From positions 127,440 through 191,439 of the forward strand of contig CALEYL010000053.1 of NCBI GenBank assembly GCA_937926205.1: a stretch of 64,000 nt of DNA, written 5' to 3'. The translations under genes and the position numbers were made by a program. The notes under the pieces are model-generated. The model searched no databases and was not told where the DNA came from. It worked only from the letters and a program-made list of their open reading frames with translations. Origin of the DNA: an uncultured Saprospiraceae bacterium (GTDB lineage: Bacteria > Bacteroidota > Bacteroidia > Chitinophagales > Saprospiraceae). Positions 39,618-48,700 of this stretch are shown here, one piece after another. Numbering within the stretch: position 1 is the stretch's first letter; each line of letters starts with the position of its first letter.

Positions 39618-40801
39618 ACGATTCTTGCAATTGCGGTTTCAAATGTGGATTCATCGCTGCACAGCGACACCCTGACATAGCGGGCGCCCTGGTTGCCGAA
39701 AATGCCACCCGGCGTCAGAAAAACGTGATTTTGATACAAAATCTGGTCAGAAAGTGCGTAGGCAGTTTCATAAGCATCCGGAATTTTAGCCCACACAAAC
39801 ATTCCTGTCTGCATCGTATCGTAGCGGCATTCCAGCAAATTGAGCAGAGCAAAAGCTTTGTCGCGGCGCCTGCGGTAAATTTCATTCAGTTCGCCATACC
39901 AGCTTGCGGGGCTTTCCAATGCTCTGGCTGCGGCCAATTGCAAAGGTTTGAACATGCCCGAATCCATATTGCTTTTGAAGCGCAGCACATCGCGCAGAAA
40001 ATCGGCATTGCCGGCCAGCATGCCGACTCTCCAGCCGGCCATGTTGTGTGATTTGCTCAGCGAATTCAGCTCCAGTGCAACATCTTTGGCGCCCTCTGTG
40101 CTGAGCAGGCTCAACGGATTTTCATTGAGGATAAATGCATAAGGGTTGTCGTTGACCAGAAGGATGTGGTGCGCTTTCGCGAAAGCGACCAAATCGCTGA
40201 AAAAACCTTTATCAGCCTGTGCGCCGGTAGGCATGTGCGGGTAGTTGATCCACATGATTTTCACACGACTCAAATCCGTAGCTGCCAGAGCATCCAGGTC
40301 GGGAAGCCAGCGGCTTTCTTCTGACAGGGCATAAGTGCGAACAGTGGCGCCGGTCAGGGCAGTAGCTGCGCGATAAGTTGGATAACCAGGATCAGGGACC
40401 AGCGCTTCATCACCTGCCTCCAGATAGGTCATGGCGATGTGCATAATGCCTTCTTTGGAGCCGATCATCGGCAAAATTTCTTTATCGGGATGCAGGGTTA
40501 CTCCAAACCAATCCAGGTACCATTTGGCAAAAGCCTGGCGGAGTTCCGGCGTTCCTGCATAGCTTTGATAAGCATGTTGGTCCGGTCTCCTGCTTTGTTC
40601 GGCAAGCTCTTCCACCGTTGCAGGGGAAGGCGGCAAATCAGGGCTGCCGATACCAAGGTTGATGACGGGCTTGCCTTCCGAACGCATAACGGCGATTTCG
40701 CGAAGTTTTTGAGAAAAGTAATATTCCTCTATCCCGTCCAGGCGACTGGCGGTACGGATGTTAAAAATTGGTGGTGCCTGTGCGATGGCTGCAGAACTCA
40801 T
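39614..40801 (-). CDS. Class I/II aminotransferase of the aromatic operon
   Basis: 395 residues from the ATG at 40801 (MSSAAIAQAPPIF); a TTG start at 40846 would overlap pheA and is less likely. Fold-type I PLP enzyme: VINLGIGSPDLPP, HAYQSYAGTPELRQAF, PMIGSKEGIMHIAMTYLEAG, VPDPGYPTYRAA, INYPHMPTGA, LVNDNPYAF and the PLP-Lys motif LNSLSKSHNMAGWRVGM. Placed between pheA and tyrA, it most likely transaminates phenylpyruvate and 4-hydroxyphenylpyruvate, or prephenate. Related enzymes include LL-diaminopimelate aminotransferase-like proteins, so substrate is inferred from context. Confidence 0.9.
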   Translation of the reverse strand: MSSAAIAQAPPIFNIRTASRLDGIEEYYFSQKLREIAVMRSEGKPVINLGIGSPDLPPSPATVEELAEQSRRPDQHAYQSYAGTPELRQAFAKWYLDWFGVTLHPDKEILPMIGSKEGIMHIAMTYLEAGDEALVPDPGYPTYRAATALTGATVRTYALSEESRWLPDLDALAATDLSRVKIMWINYPHMPTGAQADKGFFSDLVAFAKAHHILLVNDNPYAFILNENPLSLLSTEGAKDVALELNSLSKSHNMAGWRVGMLAGNADFLRDVLRFKSNMDSGMFKPLQLAAARALESPASWYGELNEIYRRRRDKAFALLNLLECRYDTMQTGMFVWAKIPDAYETAYALSDQILYQNHVFLTPGGIFGNQGARYVRVSLCSDESTFETAIARIV

Positions 40802-40842
40802 AATATTGTGGTTGTGACGCGTTGTTAATGAAACCGGGTTGA

Positions 40843-41730
40843 TCAATCGATTAGTTTGCCTTTGGGGTATATTCCCAAAACTTTCAGGTTGTGCGTTATG
40901 GGCAAAATGGCATCCACAGCCTGTTGATGACTCAGTTTGCCCTCTGCAACAAAATCGAGAAAAAACAAATATTCCCAGGGTTTCCCAATGATGGGCATGG
41001 ACTGAATCTTCGTCAGGTTGGCATGATAGGCCGACAAAACAGCGAGCACCTTGTAAAGACTGCCCACTTCATGATCTACAGAAAAGCAGAGCGAAACTTT
41101 GTCAGAGGCCGGGTTTTCTTCAATTTCACTTTCGCGTTGCAGGACCAAAAAACGGGTCAGGTTTTTTTTGTTGGTTTCGATGCTCTCTGCCAGCATGTTC
41201 AGACCGTAAAGCTCAGCGGCCAATGAACTGCCAATTGCACCGACCTGACGAAGGCCCTGCTCTTTGATGTTTCGTGCACTAAGCGCTGTGTCTTCTGCCT
41301 CTACCAATCGAATATGCGGATACTGGCGGAAAAATTCGCGACACTGTGCAATGGCAATAGGGTGGGAATGTACTTCCGCCAGGTCCTTGATTTCGACGCC
41401 CGGCAAAGCCATCAGGTTTTGGCGAATGCGCAGAAATACTTCTCCCGCAGCCTGTAATTTCGATTCGTTCAACAGTCGAAAATTGCCCATCAGGCCTCCC
41501 GCCAGGGTATTTTCCATCGCCATCAATCCAACATCGGCCTGAATGCCTTTTTCCACATACGCTACCAACTCATCGAAGGTAAGGGCCGGAACGATTTCTA
41601 CGTTATCCGGACTAAAGTATTGCCTTGCAGCAATTTCATGGAAAGCTCCGGGGACTCCCTGGATAGCGACCCTGAGGGGGTGCTGTAGCGCCGGAATTTC
41701 TCCAGCAGGCGCTGATGCGGTCTCTGACAT
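40843..41730 (-). CDS. pheA: Prephenate dehydratase
   Basis: 295 residues from the ATG at 41730; the longer start at 41760 is weaker. Catalytic domain: RVAIQGVPGAFHEIAARQYF, LMAMENTLAGGLMGNFRLL, VHSHPIAIAQCREFFRQYP and the Thr-rich loop ESIETNKKNLTRFLVLQRES (the TRF catalytic motif). A regulatory ACT domain follows (KVSLCFSVDHEVGSLYKVLA with the GxL motif, then IQSMPIIGKPWEYLFFLDF, the ESRP-like region). It converts prephenate to phenylpyruvate. First enzyme gene after two tandem aromatic leader-peptide attenuators. Confidence 0.95.
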   Translation of the reverse strand: MSETASAPAGEIPALQHPLRVAIQGVPGAFHEIAARQYFSPDNVEIVPALTFDELVAYVEKGIQADVGLMAMENTLAGGLMGNFRLLNESKLQAAGEVFLRIRQNLMALPGVEIKDLAEVHSHPIAIAQCREFFRQYPHIRLVEAEDTALSARNIKEQGLRQVGAIGSSLAAELYGLNMLAESIETNKKNLTRFLVLQRESEIEENPASDKVSLCFSVDHEVGSLYKVLAVLSAYHANLTKIQSMPIIGKPWEYLFFLDFVAEGKLSHQQAVDAILPITHNLKVLGIYPKGKLID

Positions 41731-41770
41731 GGTATTATATTGTAAATAATTGACAATCAATTCAAGGCAT

Positions 41771-41804
41771 AAAAAAAGCCCCGTCTTCGTGCGGGGCTTT
41801 TTTT
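41771..41804 (-). terminator. Attenuator terminator 2, upstream of pheA
   Basis: On the minus strand: GCCCCG-N8-CGGGGC (41778-41797) flanked by A7 and T7, a canonical intrinsic terminator. It begins 28 nt after the stop codon of leader peptide 2 and ends 40 nt before the pheA ATG. Its 5' arm GCCCC can pair instead with GGGGC at 41842-41846 inside leader ORF 2, giving an antiterminator. Confidence 0.92.
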
Positions 41805-41825
41805 AGATTACCTTTATCCAAAGAT

Positions 41826-41912
41826 TTAGGTAAAAGCGCATGCCCCTTCACGGTATCCGTAAAAGCTAAACCAATAAAAACCCCAAAATCGCTTGTTCTG
41901 GTCAGGCATCAT
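41826..41912 (-). CDS. Aromatic leader peptide 2 (28 residues)
   Basis: MMPDQNKRFWGFYWFSFYGY is the first part; the peptide then reads REGACAFT and stops. Ten of 28 residues are aromatic (5 Phe, 2 Trp, 3 Tyr), nine of them in residues 9-20. Directly downstream come terminator 2 and pheA. Codons 23-24 contain GGGGC, complementary to the 5' arm of the terminator. A ribosome stalled on the aromatic run would leave GGGGC free to form the antiterminator; a ribosome reaching the stop would cover it and allow termination. The core GGTTTAGCTTTTAC is shared with leader 1. Confidence 0.88.
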   Translation of the reverse strand: MMPDQNKRFWGFYWFSFYGYREGACAFT

Positions 41913-41958
41913 GTTTGGTTTTATTCTGCGCTTCAGAGTAACGCGCTGTCTTAACAGC

Positions 41959-41986
41959 AAAAAAAAAGTCCCGATTTGCGGGACTT
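41959..41986 (-). terminator. Attenuator terminator 1
   Basis: On the minus strand: AAGTCCCG-N5-CGGGACTT followed by nine T (41959-41967). It begins 43 nt after the stop codon of leader 1. Its 5' arm AGTCCC can pair with GGGGCT (42024-42029), just at the leader 1 stop codon, with one G-U pair, giving the alternative antiterminator. Confidence 0.92.
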
Positions 41987-42028
41987 CCTAATTTTATTTC
42001 GAACACTTGTCGAATGGATTAGCAGCCC

Positions 42029-42085
42029 CTACGGTTTACCGTAAAAGTAAAAGCTAAACCAAAAATTATTCGACAAAGCTGTCAT
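42029..42085 (-). CDS. Aromatic leader peptide 1 (18 residues)
   Basis: MTALSNNFWFSFYFYGKP, then TAG. Residues 8-15 (FWFSFYFY) hold four Phe, one Trp and two Tyr in eight positions. It starts 21 nt after a perfect -7 box and precedes terminator 1. The first codons (TTGTCGAAT) are the exact inverse complement of ATTCGACAA downstream of the stop, giving a possible pausing/anti-antiterminator stem. Sequence from GGTTTAGCTTTTAC to GGGGC is shared with leader 2, so the two leaders arose by tandem duplication. Confidence 0.88.
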   Translation of the reverse strand: MTALSNNFWFSFYFYGKP

Positions 42086-42105
42086 AGATTCAATCATTAT
42101 ATACA

Positions 42106-42113
42106 CAAACGTA
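42106..42113 (-). promoter_or_regulatory. Promoter of the aromatic amino acid operon
   Basis: Minus-strand TACGTTTG (perfect TAnnTTTG) with TTG 20 nt upstream as -33 element. Start of transcription would be near 42100, about 15 nt before leader peptide 1 and 370 nt before the pheA ATG. Confidence 0.7.
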
Positions 42114-42200
42114 TGGATAAATTTGTTTACGCGCAATAGGAAGCCCTTTATTTTTTTATTAAAAAAGGATAATGTTCGTTAAATCGGTTTCAATATCACC

Positions 42201-43964
42201 TCAGTTTTCTTCAACCAATTGCAAAAACTGCATCTCATAAAGCTCACGATAGCGCCCGTTTTCCTGGCGCAACAGCGTGTCGTGGTCTCCAAATTCCAGT
42301 ACTTTCCCTTTTTCCAACACCAGAATGTTATCGGCGTGGCGTATGGTTGATAGCCGGTGCGCAATGATGATGGATGTCCGTTGCTTGATCAGGGTTTCTA
42401 TCGCAAACTGGATGACAGATTCCGATTCCGGGTCAATAGAGGAGGTGGCTTCATCAAGGATCAGGATATCCGGATCAAAAACGAGGGCACGCACGAAAGA
42501 GACTAATTGCCTTTGCCCCATGGATAAGGTGGCGCCGCGTTCCATAACCTGATAATCGTAGCCGCCGGGCAGGCGCATGATAAAGTCGTGGGCGCCAATC
42601 ATACGGGCAGCATCAATTACCTGCTCCCGCGTGATGCCACTGTCGCGCAGGGTGATGTTTTCCAGGATCGTTCCGGAGAACAAAAATACATCCTGCAGAA
42701 CAACGGCAATACGTCGCCGCAAGCCCTGCAATTCGTATTCCCTGAGGTTAACGTCGTCTACGCGCACTTCCCCCTTTTGCAATTCATAGAAACGGTTGAG
42801 GATATTGGTAATGGTGGTTTTACCCGAACCGGTACTGCCCACTATGGCGAGCGTTTCTCCGGGGCGAATGTGAAAACTAACGTCCTTTAGCACAAAATCT
42901 TTGTCATTGTAAGAAAACCAGACTTTGTCAAAAACGACGTCCCCCTTCAGCCGTTCAGGTTTAAGGGTTCCTGTGTTTTCGATTTTATCGGTTCGGTCAA
43001 GCAGCTGAAAGACGCGTTCGGCAGCGACCAATGCCATTTGTAAAGTATTGAAATTGTCCGCCAGGGTCCGGATAGGACGAAAAAGCATGTTGAGGTAAAT
43101 GGGAAAAGCAACCAGGACACCCAGGGTGACGCCATTGACTTCCAACGTATTGCGGGCGCCCCACCAGACCATTAAGCCGAGTGCAGCCGCTGCGACGATG
43201 TCCACCACCGGGTAGAAGACAGCGTAATAAAGGATGGAGTCCAGGTTTGCTTTCGTATACTCCCGGTTGATAACCCTGTATTTTTCAGCTTCCTGTGCTT
43301 CAGCATTAAAAATCTGTACGGTGCGCATCCCGGTAATGCGTTCCTGCAAAAAAGCATTCATGCGAGCAATCTGGGTGCGGACAATCTGAAAAGAGGCTTT
43401 TACTTTTTCTTTAAAAATATAGCTGGCAATAACGAGTATAGGTAATACCGTCATACAGACCAACGTCAGCTTCCAGCTGGTGTAAAGCATGATGCCCAGC
43501 ACCGCAATCAGGGCCAGTACATCTGCAATAATGGTCATGACCCCTTCTGAAAATACAGAGTTGATGGTTTCGATGTCATTGATGGTGCGCGTTGTGGAAG
43601 TTCCAACAGGTGTACGGTCGAAATAAGACAGGCGCAGGCTGGTGATGTGTTGAAAAATGCGTACCCGCAGATCGCGGATAACCGACTGCCCCAGCCAGCT
43701 GGTGACATAACTGAAGCCGTACCGGAAGACCGTTTCCACCAGCAACAGCGCAAAAACGACAATGGCAATGCGGGTAAGACCACTTGCATCCCCGTTAAAG
43801 ACATGGTCGTCTACCATTTGCTGGATCAGGTAAGGACGCAAAATGGACAACGGGGCAAGGGTAACAGTGAGTACAGACGCCAGCAGGAATGCCCAGCGAT
43901 AGGGCTCTACCAGTTTGAACAACCTGCCCAGAAGGCCGAAGTTTATTTTTTTTGATGCTTCCAT
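42201..43964 (-). CDS. ABC exporter half-transporter
   Basis: 587 residues: six transmembrane helices (~1-320), cytoplasmic coupling segments (TPVGTSTTRTINDIETINSV), and ATPase motifs Walker A GSTGSGKTT, VLQDVFLFSGTI, a divergent signature LSMGQRQL (normally LSGGQ), Walker B ILILDEATSSID and IAHRLST. The LSMGQ variation is seen in the YheH/MdlB-type subgroup of heterodimeric or multidrug exporters. It lies 36 nt after the tolC-like gene on the same strand and may extend the efflux operon. Substrate unknown. Confidence 0.92.
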   Translation of the reverse strand: MEASKKINFGLLGRLFKLVEPYRWAFLLASVLTVTLAPLSILRPYLIQQMVDDHVFNGDASGLTRIAIVVFALLLVETVFRYGFSYVTSWLGQSVIRDLRVRIFQHITSLRLSYFDRTPVGTSTTRTINDIETINSVFSEGVMTIIADVLALIAVLGIMLYTSWKLTLVCMTVLPILVIASYIFKEKVKASFQIVRTQIARMNAFLQERITGMRTVQIFNAEAQEAEKYRVINREYTKANLDSILYYAVFYPVVDIVAAAALGLMVWWGARNTLEVNGVTLGVLVAFPIYLNMLFRPIRTLADNFNTLQMALVAAERVFQLLDRTDKIENTGTLKPERLKGDVVFDKVWFSYNDKDFVLKDVSFHIRPGETLAIVGSTGSGKTTITNILNRFYELQKGEVRVDDVNLREYELQGLRRRIAVVLQDVFLFSGTILENITLRDSGITREQVIDAARMIGAHDFIMRLPGGYDYQVMERGATLSMGQRQLVSFVRALVFDPDILILDEATSSIDPESESVIQFAIETLIKQRTSIIIAHRLSTIRHADNILVLEKGKVLEFGDHDTLLRQENGRYRELYEMQFLQLVEEN

Positions 43965-44000
43965 TGTCTATTTTATTCAGAAAACCTTATAGGTCTTGCC

Positions 44001-45374
44001 TTACCTCAGCAGCCCCCCTGTCAATTGCAGCATTTCGGTTTCAATGTTCTTCAGGTTAAACAAGGCATTCAGCCGACCTTGAGTGGCATTGATGTATCCC
44101 AATTGCACCGTGCGGTAATCAAAAGAGCTGATCAGGCCGCCCTTGAAGCGTTCGCCGGCAATATCGAGATTGCGCTGCGCATTGTCGACCAGCTGGTTCG
44201 TCAATTCCAGCAACTGTTTCTGGTTGTTATAAGTTGCAATGGTATTGGCCAATTGCGTATTCAGCGTTCGTTTCAGATTTTCGACATCCAGTTGGGCAAT
44301 CAATTCATTGGTTTTTGAATTTTCGATGTTTCGTCTCCGCACGCCGCCGTCAAAAATGTTGTAAGCTACTGAAAAGTTGACAAAAAAGTTAAGGCTATTG
44401 GAGGTTACTGCATCCAGGTCCAGTTTGATGGGGTTCCCCATGTCGTCACGGGAAGCAAGTGTCCCGCTGCCTCCCGACAGGTTGGCGTTGTAGGTGGCTC
44501 CGCTGCGAACGTTTACCGAGGGGTACCTGGCCGATTCCTGAATGCGGGTGTTGATGTTACTCAAATCCCGATTAAGGTATAAATTCTGAAGCAGCTGGTT
44601 GCTGGCAAGCATGGCTGTTTGCAGCGCTTCTGCATTGTAATCCACGGCAACATAATCCAGAGGATCTACCAGTTGGTATTGCTGATTCAGGTTATCTACC
44701 CCCAATGCGAGGTTGAGGTTCCGAAGGGCATTCTCATAAGCGATGCCTTGCTGGAGAAACAGGGTGGAATCATTGAGGTAAGCATCCTGATTTTGAAGGA
44801 CATCAAAAGTGCCGGCACGTCCAAATTCCTGACGGATGCTGGCAAAGTTGACCCTGTCGCGCGACAAAACCAACGATTGACGGCGTATTTCCAGCCGTTC
44901 CTGCTCAATCAGGGCCGCATAATAAGCCAGTATGACCGTCCGGATGGTATTTTCCACGGCAATGCGAACATTGCCCTGGCCAATTCGCTCCAACTGCGCC
45001 AGTTGTTGCTTGGTCAGGTTAACGCGATTGCCGTTGTAAAGCGTCCAGGTCGCCTCAATCCCAGGGGAGACGCCGGTAGTGACCGTGGTAATTTCGCGGG
45101 TAAATGACGCCGGGTTGTTGGCGTCATTGAACCCGTTGTTCCAGCCCAGGGTCAGGTTAACGTTTGGATATTTCCCTGCTGTGCCCCATTTGTTGTTGTT
45201 CTGGGCAATATCGGCACTGCGCTGTGCAATTTGCAGTGCGTAGTTATTCTGAAGCGCCAGGTCTATGGATTGAGACAGGCTGAGCGATTCCTGTGCATTG
45301 CCCAAGTGGAACAAACTCCCCAAAACCAGGGTAATGATTGCTGTTTTAGCCCGCAAAGCGTCCTTCAAATACAT
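44001..45374 (-). CDS. TolC-family outer-membrane efflux protein
   Basis: 457 residues from the ATG at 45374 (MYLKDALRAKTAIITL... signal peptide to GNAQ ~28). Two OEP repeats: SLSQSIDLALQNNYALQIAQ, TTVTTGVSPGIEATWTLYNG with long coiled-coil helices (RLEIRRQSLVLSRDRVNFAS), and a second set with NFFVNFSVAYNIFDGGVRRR and NAQRNLDIAGERFKGGLISS. It forms the outer-membrane channel for the RND pump encoded upstream. The start overlaps the end of gtrA by 29 nt. Confidence 0.92.
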   Translation of the reverse strand: MYLKDALRAKTAIITLVLGSLFHLGNAQESLSLSQSIDLALQNNYALQIAQRSADIAQNNNKWGTAGKYPNVNLTLGWNNGFNDANNPASFTREITTVTTGVSPGIEATWTLYNGNRVNLTKQQLAQLERIGQGNVRIAVENTIRTVILAYYAALIEQERLEIRRQSLVLSRDRVNFASIRQEFGRAGTFDVLQNQDAYLNDSTLFLQQGIAYENALRNLNLALGVDNLNQQYQLVDPLDYVAVDYNAEALQTAMLASNQLLQNLYLNRDLSNINTRIQESARYPSVNVRSGATYNANLSGGSGTLASRDDMGNPIKLDLDAVTSNSLNFFVNFSVAYNIFDGGVRRRNIENSKTNELIAQLDVENLKRTLNTQLANTIATYNNQKQLLELTNQLVDNAQRNLDIAGERFKGGLISSFDYRTVQLGYINATQGRLNALFNLKNIETEMLQLTGGLLR

Positions 45375-45783
45375 AGCGTTTGAGATAAAAGTTATAGAAA
45401 AAAACCAGACCGGTAGCAATCAATTTTGTCACTGCCTGATGTTCATTGAAAAAAGACTGTGTGGATAATCCATAAATGATAACCGAACTGAGGAAAAGCC
45501 CCCCAAGAGAGACCAGCGCCGCAAAGAAAAAGGCTTTGCGCACCGATCGACGGAGTTGAAAAACAAAACGTTTTTGCAACAGAAAATTAACGACCATGCC
45601 CACCGAGTAAGCAATGATGTTGGAAGGCACCGGCGCCAGAACTTTATTCACGAGTACCAGATAAATGGTATAGTCAAAGCCCGTTGCGATGGTACTTGCA
45701 ATGGCGTATTTTGCCTTGGGCAGCGCCCAATTGAATAATTTACGCCATGCCGGCGCTTGCTTCATGTCGGTCATTTCAATCAT
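45346..45783 (-). CDS. GtrA-family membrane protein
   Basis: 145 residues with four helices in the GtrA arrangement: AKYAIASTIATGFDYTIYLV, PSNIIAYSVGMVVNFLLQKR, AFFFAALVSLGGLFLSSVII, and LIATGLVFFYNFYLKRYVFE. GtrA proteins flip or bind lipid-linked sugars for cell-surface glycosylation. Its placement inside an RND efflux operon (8-nt overlap with the pump gene, 29-nt overlap with tolC) is unusual. Either it is a passenger or it modifies the envelope with pump expression. Confidence 0.9.
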   Translation of the reverse strand: MIEMTDMKQAPAWRKLFNWALPKAKYAIASTIATGFDYTIYLVLVNKVLAPVPSNIIAYSVGMVVNFLLQKRFVFQLRRSVRKAFFFAALVSLGGLFLSSVIIYGLSTQSFFNEHQAVTKLIATGLVFFYNFYLKRYVFEGRFAG

Positions 45784-48700
45784 TATTTCCTCCCTTCAGG
45801 GTGTATTCTTCTTCTGCTTCCAGCGCTTTCCGTGCAGGCTCTACAGATTCATAGCTGGGTTTAGCGCCATTCCACAGCCAGGCGGAATAAACCTTGAGGC
45901 GGTTGTTGAAAATCAGTAACACGGGCAAAAGTACTAAAATACAGATCGTTGTCGCCGCTAATCCAAAGGATACAGAAATAGCCATCGGAATGAGGAACTG
46001 CGCCTGGAGGCTTTTTTCCAGCAAAATTGGCGACAAGCCGGCAATGGTCGTTACCGAGGTTAGCAAAATTGGCCGGAAACGGGTGATCCCCGCTTCGTAA
46101 ATGGCCTCCATTTGCCCGCGTTTATCCCGCAAGAGATCGTTGTAGGTGTCTATAAAGACGATGGCGTCATTGACCAACACCCCAATCAGTGCAACCATAC
46201 CCAGAAAAGAAAACAAACTGATTGGCGCGCCCATCAGCCAGTGCCCCCATCCAACGCCAAGCATGGAAAATGGAATCATCAGAAAAACGATGACCGTTTG
46301 GCTGATAGACCGGAAAGTCAGGGCAATAATGAAGAAAATGATGGCCAGCATCACCGAACCTACGATCTGAATCGAAGCCGCACTTTTTGCCTGTTCGCGG
46401 TTTTGCCCCTCAAACAAAGCCGCCACGGAAGGAAATCCGGCAAGTATCTTCGGCAGCATTTCGTCGCGCAGACTGGATGTGAGTTCACTCACCGAAACAT
46501 CGTCGCGCGAAACATCTGCTTCTATTTTCACCTCGCGTTTGCCATCAATGTGATTGATGCTGATGACGCCCCGCTTCAGTTCGATGTTGGCAATTTCTGA
46601 AAGCGGAAATTCGCGCCCGTCAGAAAAGCGCACGCGCATGTTGGCCAACTGGGTGAGATCAGAGCGGTCTTCTTCGTCGTAGCGAACCCAAACGCGCACT
46701 TCATCCCGGCCCCGCTGCAGGCGTTGCACTTCACTGCCAAAAAATCCCTGGCGTACCTGTCCGACGATGTCCTGAAGGTTGAGCCCCAGATACAGGGCTT
46801 TGTCTTTCAGGGTGAGGTTTACTTCCTGCAAACCTTCCTGGTTGTTATCGACCACGTCGCTCAGCTCTGCCAGTTCCTGCAATTCCGATTTTACTTTTTC
46901 AGCGGCAGCGTTCAGTTCTGCATAATTATTGCCGACCAATGAAATAGAAATAGGCTTTCCAAAAGCGGATTGTGAGCCATAGGTCACCAATTCTGCTTCA
47001 TCCATGGGGCCGGCTTCTTCGCGAATCGCATTGATCACTTCCCTAAGCGAGAGGCTGTCGCGATTTTCGCCATCCAGAAGCGCCACATTTAAGCCCCCCT
47101 GATAAGAAGCAGGGCCGATATTTCTTTCAATGCGCAGGATGGCCTTTTTTTCATCGTTGAAATAATGCTGGCTTAGTTTTTCATTTGCCCGCCACGCTGC
47201 TTCTTCCAGGTGAACCAACATGTCCTGTGTGACGTGTTCACGCGTACCGGAGGGCATCTGCAGGGTAATGGCGATGTCGTCGCGTTCAATAATGGGGAAA
47301 AAAGTCCCTTTGATGATGCCGCCGCCTATGGCACCGAAAGTGATGAGCAACAATCCTGTTATGGTTGAAAACGTCAGCACTTTATGGTGCATTGCCAGTT
47401 TAAGCACTTTGGAATAGATGCGATCCCGGAGCCAGTTCATGATTTTGTCGAAAAACAGTTGGACCCGCCCTGGTTTTTCCCCTTTAATCAAAGCTTTGGA
47501 ATGGGCGATGTGCGAAGGTAAAATCAGGACGCCTTCTATCAGCGATACCATGAGCGACGCGATGACCACAACCGCCATTTGTGAAAAGAATTCGCCCAGG
47601 CGCCCTTCGATGAAGAAGAAGGCCCCGAAAGCAACCACTGTTGTCAAAACAGAAGCAACAACTGCCGGAATCACTTTAAGCGAACCGTTCAGCGCTGCCT
47701 GTATCGGGGGCAGGCCTTTTTCGTGGTCCTGGTATATGCTCTCACCGATCACGATACCATCATCTACCAAAATGCCGACGACGATGATCATCCCGAACAG
47801 AGAGATGACATTTATCGTAATACCCACAAAGTAAGCGCACACAAACATACCGGCAAACGAAACCGGAATGGCAATCGCCACCCAGAAAGCCAGTCGCCAG
47901 TTGAGGAAAATAGCCAGGGTAAGCAGTACGATAAAAAAGCCCTGCAGTCCGTTTTTGGTTAATAAGTCAATGCGCTGATTCAGCAAAACTGATCCATCGC
48001 GGATGATTGTGGCTTTTACGATGTCGTTTTTAGCATTAAACTGCTCAATATAGTCTTTGACCTTATCGGTAATGCCGATCATGTCTTCTTCCAGCGTATT
48101 TTGCACCGTAGCCACGACGCTGGGTTTGCTGTTCATAAAACTACGGGCGGGTTCGTCAGCCCACTGATCGCGGATATTGGCTACCTGATGCAGGTAAACC
48201 ACCCCTCCATTCGGTGTGTTTTTGACAACAATATCGCGCAGGCCATCGGCGTAATAAAACTTGTTGCGCGCCCGGACGAGGAGTTCTTCTTCAGGGCCTT
48301 TGATGGAACCGCCGGTAATGTCCAGGTTTGCCGAGCGCACTGCCTGGGTAGCTTGCTGAAAGGTAAGGCCGTAGGCGCGAAGGTCGCTTTCGCGAAAAGC
48401 GATTTCTATTTCTTCATCCGGAAAGCCGGTGATGTTCACTTTTGAAATGCCGTCAATGGCGCGCAATTCATCTTCTACCTGGCGACCATAACGCTTCAGG
48501 GTTTGCAGATCAACTTCCCCGCTAAGGGCAAAACTAATCGCGAAGCCCAGGTTTTCCAATTTATAAATAACCGCAGGCTCCATACCGACGGGAAAAGAAT
48601 TGATCCGGTCAACCGCGTTTTTCACATCCTGAAGTACCAAATCCGGGTTGTATCCTTTGAATGCTTCCACCGTCACCGTACCGCTGTTTTCACGCGATAC

